A stretch of DNA of 64,000 nt, from NCBI RefSeq assembly GCF_009649955.1, contig NZ_CP045875.1, positions 1,221,501-1,285,500 on the forward strand, written 5' to 3'. This document shows positions 8,398 to 16,059 of the stretch, piece by piece (positions within the stretch are counted from its first letter, which is position 1; each line of letters begins with the position of its first letter). The translations under genes were made by a program, and so were the position numbers. The stretch is from Heliorestis convoluta. GTDB taxonomy: Bacteria > Bacillota > Desulfitobacteriia > Heliobacteriales > Heliobacteriaceae. A model generated the notes under the pieces. That model had not been told where the DNA came from. It saw only the letters and a program-made list of their open reading frames with translations, and made no database searches.

Positions 8398-8637
8398 TTA
8401 ATTATTTCTTAAATAATCTGCATGACGAATGGATATAGCTTTATTTTTGTCATCAATCGTAATTACGCAATCCCAAGTAGGCTTAATTTGAATAAGATTA
8501 CTCGAATCAATCCAAATTACAGCATTTAACTCAATAGATCCATCCATAATCACCAATTTTTTTGTGGTATTATCAACTACGGCAGATAAATTCTCTTCAA
8601 GATTAATCTTCCAATCGAAAAAACTAATGTTTTTCAC
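8398..8637 (-). CDS. Small protein, candidate immunity partner (79 aa)
   Basis: GTG start at 8637 with AAGGGAG 8 nt upstream. The product is a compact, mostly beta-strand-like acidic protein (MKNISFFDWKINLEEN ...). It begins 15 bp after the stop of the secreted toxin-like gene and shares its terminator, the usual place for an immunity gene. No family recognised; immunity is inferred from size, position and AT-rich composition only. Confidence 0.55.
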   Translation of the reverse strand: MKNISFFDWKINLEENLSAVVDNTTKKLVIMDGSIELNAVIWIDSSNLIQIKPTWDCVITIDDKNKAISIRHADYLRNN

Positions 8638-8652
8638 GAGAAGTTCTCCCTT

Positions 8653-9372
8653 CTATTTATCAATAATATTTCCATACCTGTCTAGAGAAGCTTTTCTGTT
8701 TGGATTTCCTATTTTCCAAGCCTTTTTGTTACCATTATATCCTAAATGACCAGAATTATCTTTCGTAATCGTCCATTTACCATTCGTGAATGTTCCACTT
8801 GTTTTATTTTCTGGTGTATTACCATTTTTGTCTTTGAACTTCGATAAATCTACTTTCATGCGTGACTTTTTCAAGCTATTAGGAATGCTATCAGCTGCTT
8901 TTTCAGCTGCTTTTTTACTAAAGTACGCACTAACTTGATTGTAAAGCCATGAACCTGCCGCAATAGTGGCTCCACCGATTACAACGGCTCCCGTAACTGT
9001 AATAGCTACTTGTCCTATACCAGGTATAAAGTAGATTCCCGCAGCCGCACCAATTGCAAACGTTTGAAACTCTCCTTCTTTGGGCTCGCCATAAGGGTTA
9101 AATGTAGTATCAATTGTATCTGGATGAAACGGATCTAAATATTCCTCTGGAATATAGATTATTTCATCTTCAGTATAATAGCCTGGTTCAAATAATTCTG
9201 ATGGCACTTCTTCTAAGCTATCATATTCAAACCCCCATTCTACCAATTCTTCATCCCAAAAGTCGGGATTAAAATCTTCTTCAAAGTCCTCATTAGCAAA
9301 AGCAGGGGTAACGGTAGAGAAACATAATAGAGCAATTAAGAGTAAAGAAATACTGCGCTGATATTTTTTCAT
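8653..9372 (-). CDS. Secreted toxin-like protein with C-terminal candidate toxin domain
   Basis: 240 aa from the ATG at 9372 (AAGGAGG spaced 8 nt). A clear signal peptide ends at TPAFA-NEDF. Then comes a very acidic segment, a hydrophobic Gly/Ala-rich region (around AIGAAAGIYFIPGIGQVAIT) and a C-terminal ~60 residues with Trp/His/Gly pattern ending KASLDRYGNIIDK. That tail resembles small nuclease-like tips of polymorphic toxins (W...K...H.G...WK...ASLD..G). The hydrophobic region may cross or insert in a membrane. The downstream 79-aa gene fits an immunity protein. Target unknown. Sits inside the integrated element as cargo. Confidence 0.6.
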   Translation of the reverse strand: MKKYQRSISLLLIALLCFSTVTPAFANEDFEEDFNPDFWDEELVEWGFEYDSLEEVPSELFEPGYYTEDEIIYIPEEYLDPFHPDTIDTTFNPYGEPKEGEFQTFAIGAAAGIYFIPGIGQVAITVTGAVVIGGATIAAGSWLYNQVSAYFSKKAAEKAADSIPNSLKKSRMKVDLSKFKDKNGNTPENKTSGTFTNGKWTITKDNSGHLGYNGNKKAWKIGNPNRKASLDRYGNIIDK

Positions 9373-9516
9373 GCAAAACGCCTCCTTATTTAACAAAATA
9401 TAGAAATATACTACTCCTGCAATTTTGTAAAATAAAGAATTATAATAAATGTAAAATTATGCTATAATATATGTCCTTGTTTCGACATTAGTGTCACTAT
9501 TCCCTAGCAAGATAGC

Positions 9517-9844
9517 ATGACTCACCATTTTGCGGCGTATGTTCTTTTATTTGATAACAAAAGATTTATGGGGTCAGGTGTTGCCATCAACGCATCATTA
9601 TCTTATAGCAATTGAAAAAGCACTAATAGAATCTAAAATAATTGAATGGCAAAACTTTAACAACGCTCTTTCCGCAATTTATCATATAACACCCAATCAA
9701 CACAATGACATCTACAATTTCGTAAAATTTTTAGAAAATACTCTCATAAAAGACAGCATAGACAATTATCCTTCATCATCCACTAGCGTGATAACGATGA
9801 TACCCCAGGGGTGGTCAAATCTCCACAGCTTCTCAAAATCGTGA
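9517..9844 (+). pseudogene. Broken hypothetical gene
   Basis: From the ATG at 9517 one frame reads MTHHFAAYVLLFDNKRFMGS then GVAIN. The sense then continues one frame over as HHYLIAIEKALIESKII ... NFVKFLENTLI, so the frame shifts near 9592. Similarity to a coding pattern ends near 9797, where a GC-rich block begins. AT-rich and unidentified. No good ribosome site. Confidence 0.35.
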
Positions 9845-9896
9845 CCGCGCCCGGGCCGCACGTGAAAAATCGCATAATTCAATAGGGGGGGTACCC
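9797..9896. other. GC-rich block, possible packaging (cos-like) remnant
   Basis: A ~100-bp GC-rich stretch in an AT-rich neighbourhood contains CGCGCCCGGGCCGCACGTG and the palindrome GGGGTACCCC. I associate blocks of this style with the region near the small terminase gene of cos phages; this is from memory and unproven. It begins abruptly after the broken gene and lies between the cargo and the phage-like half of the element. Confidence 0.35.
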
Positions 9897-9915
9897 CTAG
9901 AAATCGCAAATAAGC

Positions 9916-9975
9916 GCCACATAGCTTTGTAAGCCTTGATATAAAAGGGTTTACGGGTTATGTGGCTATTTTTAT
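9916..9975 (+). terminator. Terminator-like long hairpin
   Basis: GCCACATA (9916-9923) pairs with TATGTGGC (9959-9966), followed by TATTTTTATT. The remaining 9976-10129 carries no gene I can see. Confidence 0.5.
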
Positions 9976-10129
9976 TATGTGTAATAGTTATAGGTTTTCG
10001 CTAAATAATTGCTGGTAAAAACCTTGATTTCAAAGCTGTTTTTAACCCTTAAAATGCGCAAAAAAAGACTTGATGTTTTCGCAATATAGAGTGATATATA
10101 GTGTAAACGAAAGCGAAAGGATGATGAAA

Positions 10130-10798
10130 ATGGGGGTTAAAATTACCTATGAACTAAAAGGGCAGCGAAGAAAGGAGCTGGTACAGGCAATCAGCGAAGT
10201 GCTGGGAACAGTGGCAAAATATAAGAGCGTACCAACATGCGCCTATGAGATTGGAGACCTAGTGGTTGACCGAGAAGGGGCTGTAATCATCAATGACGGC
10301 ATGACACCGGCAGAAGTTCAACATATGGTAACGGTGCTGGAAGCCCAAGGCTTTCTTCCAACAAACTATGGCGAGAATGCCTTTGACGGCATCGAGGTAT
10401 CCATGCCAAGAGAGATGTTCACCGAAAAAGCACTGGAGAATCTCCACAAGATCGTCAATGCCAAAGGAGAACTAATCGCCAAGGCAATCGGCACCATGGA
10501 TTTGAGAATTATCGAAAATGATGTGAAGGTGCGATTCCCATGGTTCCCGAGAACTGAAGACGGGGATGAAGTCAAACACTACACGCAATTTACAGAAGCC
10601 TTATGCAAAATGGCAATCGAAAGAAACCGCGTGGCTTCAACACCAAAGAAAAGTGAAAATGAGAAATATGATTTTAGATGTTTTCTTTTAAGGCTCGGAT
10701 TCATTGGAAGTGAGTACAAGGCACTGAGAAAGTTTTTCCTTCGAAATCTCACTGGTAACTCAGCATTTAAGAATGGCAAACCGAATAACGAAAACTGA
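10130..10798 (+). CDS. Phage/satellite 'virulence-related' type protein
   Basis: 222 aa from the ATG at 10130, 9 nt after GAAAGG; ATG codons at 10121 and 10124 are alternatives. The start VKITYELKGQRRKELVQAIS, followed by a 'YEIGDLVVDREGAVI' segment, matches a widespread Clostridial prophage family annotated as virulence-related. The family name has no biochemical meaning that I know. It converges on the capsid gene, from which a terminator separates it. The C-terminal ~40 residues are basic and hydrophobic (RKFFLRNLTGN). Confidence 0.6.
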   Translation: MGVKITYELKGQRRKELVQAISEVLGTVAKYKSVPTCAYEIGDLVVDREGAVIINDGMTPAEVQHMVTVLEAQGFLPTNYGENAFDGIEVSMPREMFTEKALENLHKIVNAKGELIAKAIGTMDLRIIENDVKVRFPWFPRTEDGDEVKHYTQFTEALCKMAIERNRVASTPKKSENEKYDFRCFLLRLGFIGSEYKALRKFFLRNLTGNSAFKNGKPNNEN

Positions 10799-10812
10799 TC
10801 AGAACGAAGGGT

Positions 10813-10850
10813 AAGGAAGATAGCTGGTTTAGTGGCTATCTTCCTTTTTA
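10813..10850 (+). terminator. Rho-independent terminator
   Basis: AAGGAAGATAGC pairs perfectly with GCTATCTTCCTT, followed by TTTTT. Ends the gene at 10798; it may also serve the converging capsid transcript. Confidence 0.85.
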
Positions 10851-10932
10851 AATACCTTTTTTGAAACTGCGGTTTTTTGCGTGACGCTCGGCCCTTCTTG
10901 TTCAAGGTCGAAGACTCCCCCTCTTAGGGCGG

Positions 10933-11841
10933 TTACTCTGCCACCTGAAGGAGCTTGACAGCTTCCGGTACGATCAGTTTTGCATCCAGCCTTTCGTAAG
11001 CTGCATAACCGATTTGTCCTTCAAGGATGTATTTCTCCTTCAAGACTTTTATGGAAAGGGGTTGACGCTCAATGAGCCAAAGATAGCTGAAATCTCCAAA
11101 AGCGATAGGTTTTTTGCCGCTCTCGATCTCTGGCATATATGGCGAGTATTCTACTGGCTTTCCAAGGATGGTATTGTCAGTATGATTCCATATATAATTA
11201 CCGCTTGCGTCTTTTAAGGTTCTGAGATACAGTGCTGTCTCATCGTTCACAACCCATACAGCATTTTTTCTGTAATGCTTATCGAGGGAGAAGTACAGTT
11301 TGATGATTTCATCATAGGTGATGGCATCTGTAGCTGTTGTGATACCTACTTCAGCACCAGCGGTTGGGTGAAGAATTCCTACCGGTGCATCATTACCATC
11401 TCCGTTAATAAGTGCGTTTTCTTCTTCCCTACCAAATCTACGAGCAAATTCATTCTTGAGATATTTTTCGATATCGAATTTATTATCTGTAACGAAGGTA
11501 TGTTTTAATTTTGCAAGGCTCGCTAGTTTATGAGAATCGACGGTGAACTGGCTGATGGTATCGGAGCTTTCTGGTATAGCAACCGCTTCACCAACCCATT
11601 CAGCTTTTCCGGTTGAGGTAGCTGCATGAATCTTGCCTTCTGGTGATGTGGTTTTAATGACCGTTCCGATTCTTCTGAAGAGGTTTTCTTTTTCCAGTGC
11701 TGGTGTGTAGCTGCTTAGAAACTCATAGGGAGCTGGATAGCTACCAGTGCTATCTGCCATATTGCTCATTTCCGGATAGACTTCATGCTGAATTCTCATA
11801 GTGTTCCAAAATGCTTTGTTGTACATACTTTGGTTTGCCAT
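10933..11841 (-). CDS. HK97-fold phage major capsid protein
   Basis: 302 aa, ATG at 11841 after AGGAGGAGTAAATC. HK97-type marks: the N-arm, the E-loop/P-domain segment (TSTGKAEWVGEAVAIPESS), the spine-helix region FDIEKYLKNEFARRFGREEE, GDGNDAPVGIL, and the A-domain end QIGYAAYERLDAKLIVPEA. Full-length HK97 capsid proteins usually carry a ~100-aa N-terminal delta domain or a scaffold; this one lacks it, and no protease, portal or terminase is near. It is the last gene of the leftward operon, 19 bp after a 78-aa gene. In a satellite it could build a small capsid or redirect a helper's. Confidence 0.85.
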   Translation of the reverse strand: MANQSMYNKAFWNTMRIQHEVYPEMSNMADSTGSYPAPYEFLSSYTPALEKENLFRRIGTVIKTTSPEGKIHAATSTGKAEWVGEAVAIPESSDTISQFTVDSHKLASLAKLKHTFVTDNKFDIEKYLKNEFARRFGREEENALINGDGNDAPVGILHPTAGAEVGITTATDAITYDEIIKLYFSLDKHYRKNAVWVVNDETALYLRTLKDASGNYIWNHTDNTILGKPVEYSPYMPEIESGKKPIAFGDFSYLWLIERQPLSIKVLKEKYILEGQIGYAAYERLDAKLIVPEAVKLLQVAE

Positions 11842-11860
11842 GATTTACTCCTCCTAAATT

Positions 11861-12097
11861 TTAAGATGCTTTGATCCAGTTACGGGTTATCAAGTAATCG
11901 GTGGCTTCTTTTAATGTCTGGAAGTAGTAGCCGGAGCCTCGGTGCTGAATGCACCAGTGACCTTTGCTCTCTGCTCTTTTATCTCTCATCACCACCACAG
12001 GATGCAAATCATCCTTTGGGATAATGCGGATCACTTCAAAGTTCTCCAAGTCCAGACTTTTTCTTAGAGGTTCTGGTAATTCGTTTTCTCTTGCCAT
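11861..12097 (-). CDS. Small phage-associated protein (78 aa)
   Basis: ATG at 12097 with GGGAGGTGAAAAC just upstream. Starts MARENELPEPLRKSLDLENF, with an alpha/beta pattern and WCIQHRGSGYYFQT near the end. Family not recognised. It lies between the iteron array and the capsid gene, cotranscribed with the latter (19-bp gap). It could be a capsid cofactor or a regulator; position is the only evidence. Confidence 0.6.
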   Translation of the reverse strand: MARENELPEPLRKSLDLENFEVIRIIPKDDLHPVVVMRDKRAESKGHWCIQHRGSGYYFQTLKEATDYLITRNWIKAS

Positions 12098-12125
12098 GTT
12101 TTCACCTCCCATTCATAAAAATTTG

Positions 12126-12416
12126 GTGACAGTAGTGACAGTACGGTGACAGTTATTTTTGTGCACTGTCACCTGATGAAAGCCTTATGTATCAAGGCTT
12201 ATAAGGACTTTAGTGACAGTAGTGACAGTAAACGCAGGTTTATCTTCACACTCTTATATAATCCTCTCGGGTATTTATTCATTTTTGCTTGTTCTCTATA
12301 GAAGTTATAAAAACTGTCACTACTGTCACCAACCATTCTGAAACCATTGTTATTACTGGGTTTATCAAGGTGACAGTTGTGGATTTTTACTGTCACCTAA
12401 CTGTCACTACTGTCAC
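12126..12416. other. Iteron array, likely replication origin of the element
   Basis: Twelve exact copies of GTGACAGT or its complement ACTGTCAC. Forward: 12126, 12135, 12146, 12213, 12222, 12370. Reverse: 12165, 12313, 12322, 12389, 12400, 12409. Four are paired at 9-bp spacing. The forward pair at 12213 and the reverse pair at 12313 flank an ~80-bp AT-rich core, giving a symmetric layout. The last copy overlaps the primase stop codon. Iterons flanking an AT-rich core next to the primase-helicase gene is the arrangement of satellite origins such as those of SaPIs. Confidence 0.8.
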
Positions 12417-14665
12417 TGATTTGATGCAAGAAGAGGAAACTCATCGTAGCCATAGGCTCTTTGATACCTGCTCTTTGCTTCATCAGTTAAGGTATATCTA
12501 TGGTAAAAAGTACCGCCTTTTCCCCGGCGAACGGTCATATCCGAGAAAGTGGTCCCCAGATAATCAGCCAGTTCTGTTCGGAACTCTTTAGCGGTCTTTG
12601 CATAGCCATGATTGTTATCCATGCACCAAGCCTTATACACATCAAAGACTCTACCGGTAGTACAGCTGTCTTTGATTTTGCCAAGGGGTCTTTCTTCCAT
12701 ACATTCTGTAAAAAAGGCAATCACTGTATTGTTTTCAGCCATATAAACTTCTCTTGCCTTCTCTACACACTGTGGTTCTGTAAAAGTGTAGCCATTCTTA
12801 ATGACCTGAGTGAGCGCCATAATAGCCTTATGGACAATGCCATCGCGCTCAGCATACATTTTGTCCAGCAGGAACTTATCCTGCTTTTCCTTTGGTATCA
12901 CATTGTTGCAGTTGACTTGCATGATCCGATCATAGACCCACTGACCATCATCTCCGCCAAACTTAGGCAGACGATTCATACAAAACCAGAAGAGTCCTTT
13001 GTAGATGAATTCAAATCCATTTTGACCTTTGAATTCTGCGAAGATGCTATCTCCACCGGTACATTGTTTAAAGATGCGAAGTTCACCAACTGTTAAGAAG
13101 CTCATATCGGAGCTTCCAGCAAGGCGCTTATTATAAAGATTTCCAGTGCCAAACCGGGACTCAATCTCTTTGAGATCAATTCCGATGAAGTTTCCATTAC
13201 CGAGTAATCTTTCTGTCAGACTCTTTAGCTGGGATTTCCCTGTATCTCCTTTACCGACCATGAAGAGAGACTTCTTCATCCGGTGACCTTTCACATTAGA
13301 TAGGCACACTCCCATAAATTCAAGGAGCAGATTTTCAACCGCCTTATCGCCACTGGTTAAATCATTCATGAATTTATCAAAGACCGGTGTGGGTTTAGCA
13401 CTCCCCAGCCAATTGCAAGGGATCTGGATGGTACTCATAACCTCTGGACTATGAGGAAGCAACTTCATATCAGAAAGTCTTAGAATGCCATTTTGGAAAT
13501 TGATGATATCCTCATCGGCATTCAGCTCCTCGCTGGTTTTGAATTTCAGATCGGTGGTGATTTGTCCAAAGACTTCATTCACATCACGCATTTGCAGGAT
13601 GCTCTCATCAAAGGAGGTAATATAATTTTTGATGATACCTTTTAGCATTTCATCGGCATAAAGTCTGTAACATCCATCCTCGTAGACATAGCGTAAGACA
13701 CCGCCTCTGGCACTGTCTCGAACGAAGATGTAGTGAAGGTTCTCCCGAATATGTCTCGCCAGTAGAGGGCAATTGACCTTCATGCGTTTGGAACGCTCAT
13801 CGTAGTAGATGTAGGGCGGTCTGCTTTTACTGCCTATGTAGAACTTGCCATGACAGCCTTTGATGGCATTTTCAATAGTAGAAGTTCGATAGTCTTCCCG
13901 CTCCCATTTTTCCCTGTAGAGCTTCGATTGTCTAAACAGGCTATCCATCTGATCAGCGTTGCCGCCGGTGTAGAAGGAGAGAATGTTGCAGAGAGCTTGG
14001 TCTGCTTCTGATGGACTTCCGTAACCGGAAATATCCCCCTTGTCAAAGAGGGCAATGAACTTTTCTCCATTTTTGGCTTTTCTAGCTGTGACGATAATGT
14101 CGAAGTGATCACAAGAATCTTCTTTGAAGCGTTCCTTTTTCATGTACTTATCGAGGAAGGTAAGAACTTCATCAGTCCGATCAGCTAATGGCACATCATT
14201 GATTGTTTCACCCGTAAAGGTAAGATATCGATTGGTAAGTCCACCGATGTATATTTCCATATCGTTGTGGGGGTTTTTGCTGTAGTAATCGCTGGATAGT
14301 TTTCCTTTGTTAGAAGGAATCTTCTCAACATCCACTTTGAATAGATGGTGAATGCCTTTAGAACTGGGGGAGAGTTCTTCATAAGTATTCATCAGCTCTC
14401 GGACTTCTTCTGCTAGAATACTGTTTCTATCAATATGATCGAGATCAATGCCACCGATGCCTTTAGGGAGTACTAGACCAATGCCATCAAACCCATTAGC
14501 TTTTACTGCAACTGTGGCCTCATCATAACTTGCCCACTGGAAATTATACTTTTTACTGGTTCCGGTTTTATAGCCTTTGGTGTTATATAAGACTTTGGTA
14601 CGGCGGCTATGTTTTGTTTCATATCGCCAACATACCCAGATCTTTTGCTGTTTTAGTTGTTCCAT
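12413..14665 (-). CDS. P4-type primase-helicase (PrimPol-like + D5_N + SF3 helicase)
   Basis: 750 aa, ATG at 14665. The N-terminal ~180 residues form an archaeo-eukaryotic primase-like domain (KGIGGIDLDHID with the DxD metal ligands, then SSKGIHHLFK). A linker with D5_N character follows. The SF3 helicase has Walker A MVGKGDTGKSQ near residue 470, and a C-terminal winged-helix region (ELADYLGTTFSDMTVRRGKGG). This is the replication initiator of many satellites and plasmids; it probably binds the iterons that begin at its stop codon. It follows three small genes on the same strand. Confidence 0.85.
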   Translation of the reverse strand: MEQLKQQKIWVCWRYETKHSRRTKVLYNTKGYKTGTSKKYNFQWASYDEATVAVKANGFDGIGLVLPKGIGGIDLDHIDRNSILAEEVRELMNTYEELSPSSKGIHHLFKVDVEKIPSNKGKLSSDYYSKNPHNDMEIYIGGLTNRYLTFTGETINDVPLADRTDEVLTFLDKYMKKERFKEDSCDHFDIIVTARKAKNGEKFIALFDKGDISGYGSPSEADQALCNILSFYTGGNADQMDSLFRQSKLYREKWEREDYRTSTIENAIKGCHGKFYIGSKSRPPYIYYDERSKRMKVNCPLLARHIRENLHYIFVRDSARGGVLRYVYEDGCYRLYADEMLKGIIKNYITSFDESILQMRDVNEVFGQITTDLKFKTSEELNADEDIINFQNGILRLSDMKLLPHSPEVMSTIQIPCNWLGSAKPTPVFDKFMNDLTSGDKAVENLLLEFMGVCLSNVKGHRMKKSLFMVGKGDTGKSQLKSLTERLLGNGNFIGIDLKEIESRFGTGNLYNKRLAGSSDMSFLTVGELRIFKQCTGGDSIFAEFKGQNGFEFIYKGLFWFCMNRLPKFGGDDGQWVYDRIMQVNCNNVIPKEKQDKFLLDKMYAERDGIVHKAIMALTQVIKNGYTFTEPQCVEKAREVYMAENNTVIAFFTECMEERPLGKIKDSCTTGRVFDVYKAWCMDNNHGYAKTAKEFRTELADYLGTTFSDMTVRRGKGGTFYHRYTLTDEAKSRYQRAYGYDEFPLLASNQ

Positions 14666-14682
14666 AGCCGCCGCCTCCTTTT

Positions 14683-14841
14683 TTAGAAATCTTCATCCAA
14701 AAGTTCATCTGCACAATCCTTACAGAAAAATCCTGCATAGACAGATTTGTTTTTGCTCGTGTCAATAAGAATCCTGATCATTTCATCTAAATCAGCTAAT
14801 CGAGCTTGGCCACAGTTTTTACATTCCATTTGGATATCCAT
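14683..14841 (-). CDS. Small zinc-ribbon protein (52 aa)
   Basis: ATG at 14841 preceded by GGAAGGAGATGATGTAT. The peptide has two CxxC knuckles (CKNCGQ near residue 7 and CKDC near residue 42), so it probably binds zinc. It overlaps the end of the excisionase-like gene by 23 bp and precedes the primase by 17 bp. Role unknown. Confidence 0.6.
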   Translation of the reverse strand: MDIQMECKNCGQARLADLDEMIRILIDTSKNKSVYAGFFCKDCADELLDEDF

Positions 14842-15049
14842 ATACATCATCTCCTTCCGGTCTTTCTGAGCCATCAAGTTGGCTAAGCTGTTCACACAAT
14901 TTTTCATAATTGATATAGGCTTTCTTTCCTACATAGATGGCAGGGAGTTTTCCTGCTTTTAGTAGGAGCCTTAAAGCGTGTTCCGGGAGGATGCCTGTTT
15001 TAGCTGTCTCCCTTACTGTCAGCATGGTTGGTTTCTTCTTTAGTGTCAT
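14819..15049 (-). CDS. Excisionase-like helix-turn-helix protein (76 aa)
   Basis: ATG at 15049, 9 nt after AAGGTGG. The sequence MLTVRETAKTGILPEHALR then KLPAIYVGKKAYINYEKL has the MerR/Xis-like winged-helix pattern of small DNA-binding proteins paired with tyrosine integrases. It could act as Xis for the integrase at 16060 or as an activator. Overlaps both flanking genes, indicating a tight operon. Confidence 0.65.
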   Translation of the reverse strand: MTLKKKPTMLTVRETAKTGILPEHALRLLLKAGKLPAIYVGKKAYINYEKLCEQLSQLDGSERPEGDDVYGYPNGM

Positions 15050-15203
15050 TGGCTTTTTCCACCTTCTTTAGTTTCGCTTTGGCTTTCTTCTCCCAGTAGT
15101 TCTTGTTATGTTGTTTAACCTTATCAGGGTTATTTCGGCGCCACTCTCGGAAGTATTTTAATCGTTCTTCTTTGGCAGCTGCTTCAAGCGCCTCTTTATC
15201 CAT
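15000..15203 (-). CDS. Small basic phage protein (67 aa)
   Basis: ATG at 15203 with AAGGGAGGTG spaced 7 nt. Starts MDKEALEAAAKEERLKYF; has REWRRNNPDKVKQHNKNYW and a Lys/Glu-rich C-terminus. This YxxWRxxNPDKVK pattern is common in small phage and satellite proteins of unknown role. First gene of the leftward operon; its promoter lies in the divergent region shared with the repressor. Confidence 0.6.
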   Translation of the reverse strand: MDKEALEAAAKEERLKYFREWRRNNPDKVKQHNKNYWEKKAKAKLKKVEKANDTKEETNHADSKGDS

Positions 15204-15366
15204 GCAACGCACCTCCCTTATAAAAAATTCTGTTTCGCTTTATTTTCGCTTGATTAGTTTCGTTTCATCTGATATTGTTATTGTAACGCAGATAAAACGA
15301 AACAACAAGTGATAAAGAATTAGAAAGGAAATGTTCAAGTAAAACGAATGAAACGAGATGAAATAA
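15204..15366. promoter_or_regulatory. Divergent repressor/early operon control region
   Basis: The stretch between the XRE repressor and the leftward operon carries repeated GTTTCG(C/T)TT and AAACGAAAC half sites, including TAGTTTCGTTTCATCT and its near complement AGATAAAACGAAAC about 30 bp apart. Spaced inverted half-sites between divergent genes are expected repressor operators. Confidence 0.55.
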
Positions 15367-15945
15367 GTGAAAAATCAATTTAAAGGTTATGAAAATCCAT
15401 TTGCAAAGACGATGCGATTGATCATGGACGAACATCCGCATTCCGGAGAAAAAACAACACAAAAGGCGCTGGCAAAAGCTATCGGTATCAGACCGCAGAC
15501 CGTCAGTTTATATATGGATGGAAAGACTCAACCTACCGCAGACAGCCTCTATAAAATCGCACAGTACTTTGATGTGTCTGTGGATTATTTATTGACTGGA
15601 GTAAGTGCAGAGAATAAAGAAATGCATAAGCAACTTGGTTTATCCGAAGGTGCAGTAAATCTGATTAAGAGAGCGCACAAAGATGATAAGGCAGGAAGTT
15701 GCTCAAAAGTTGTCCCAGTGCTAGATGATCTATTATCCAATGTGGAGTTTTATAAATTTCTTGATGATTTGTCGTACAAAATTGAGAACCTAAAAAAACT
15801 CGCCCAATTGTCATCAGACGAGAAAGAAAAGTTGATGCCTGGTCTCAATGTTCAAGGTTATTGGGAATGGGATCTAAACAATTATGTTCATGAATTTATA
15901 AAGAAGGAATTAGCAAAAAAGGGGATACATTTTACGGAAAGCTAG
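15367..15945 (+). CDS. XRE-family repressor of the element
   Basis: 192 aa from the GTG at 15367; the ribosome site is weak. Helix-turn-helix in the first ~75 residues: TQKALAKAIGIRPQTVSLYM then DSLYKIAQYFDVSVDYLL, typical of XRE/cI-like repressors. The C-terminal half is helical without a recognisable peptidase. Divergent from the replication operon, next to integrase: the usual lysogeny-control position. Confidence 0.8.
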   Translation: MKNQFKGYENPFAKTMRLIMDEHPHSGEKTTQKALAKAIGIRPQTVSLYMDGKTQPTADSLYKIAQYFDVSVDYLLTGVSAENKEMHKQLGLSEGAVNLIKRAHKDDKAGSCSKVVPVLDDLLSNVEFYKFLDDLSYKIENLKKLAQLSSDEKEKLMPGLNVQGYWEWDLNNYVHEFIKKELAKKGIHFTES

Positions 15946-16059
15946 TATCAAAGGCTGGTGTTTATTCACTTGACTAATAACGCCAGTAGAGTGATAGATA
16001 CTGTAGGAGGATCATTTCCTCTGCGAAATCTACATTAATAAAGAAAGGAGGAGGGCATT

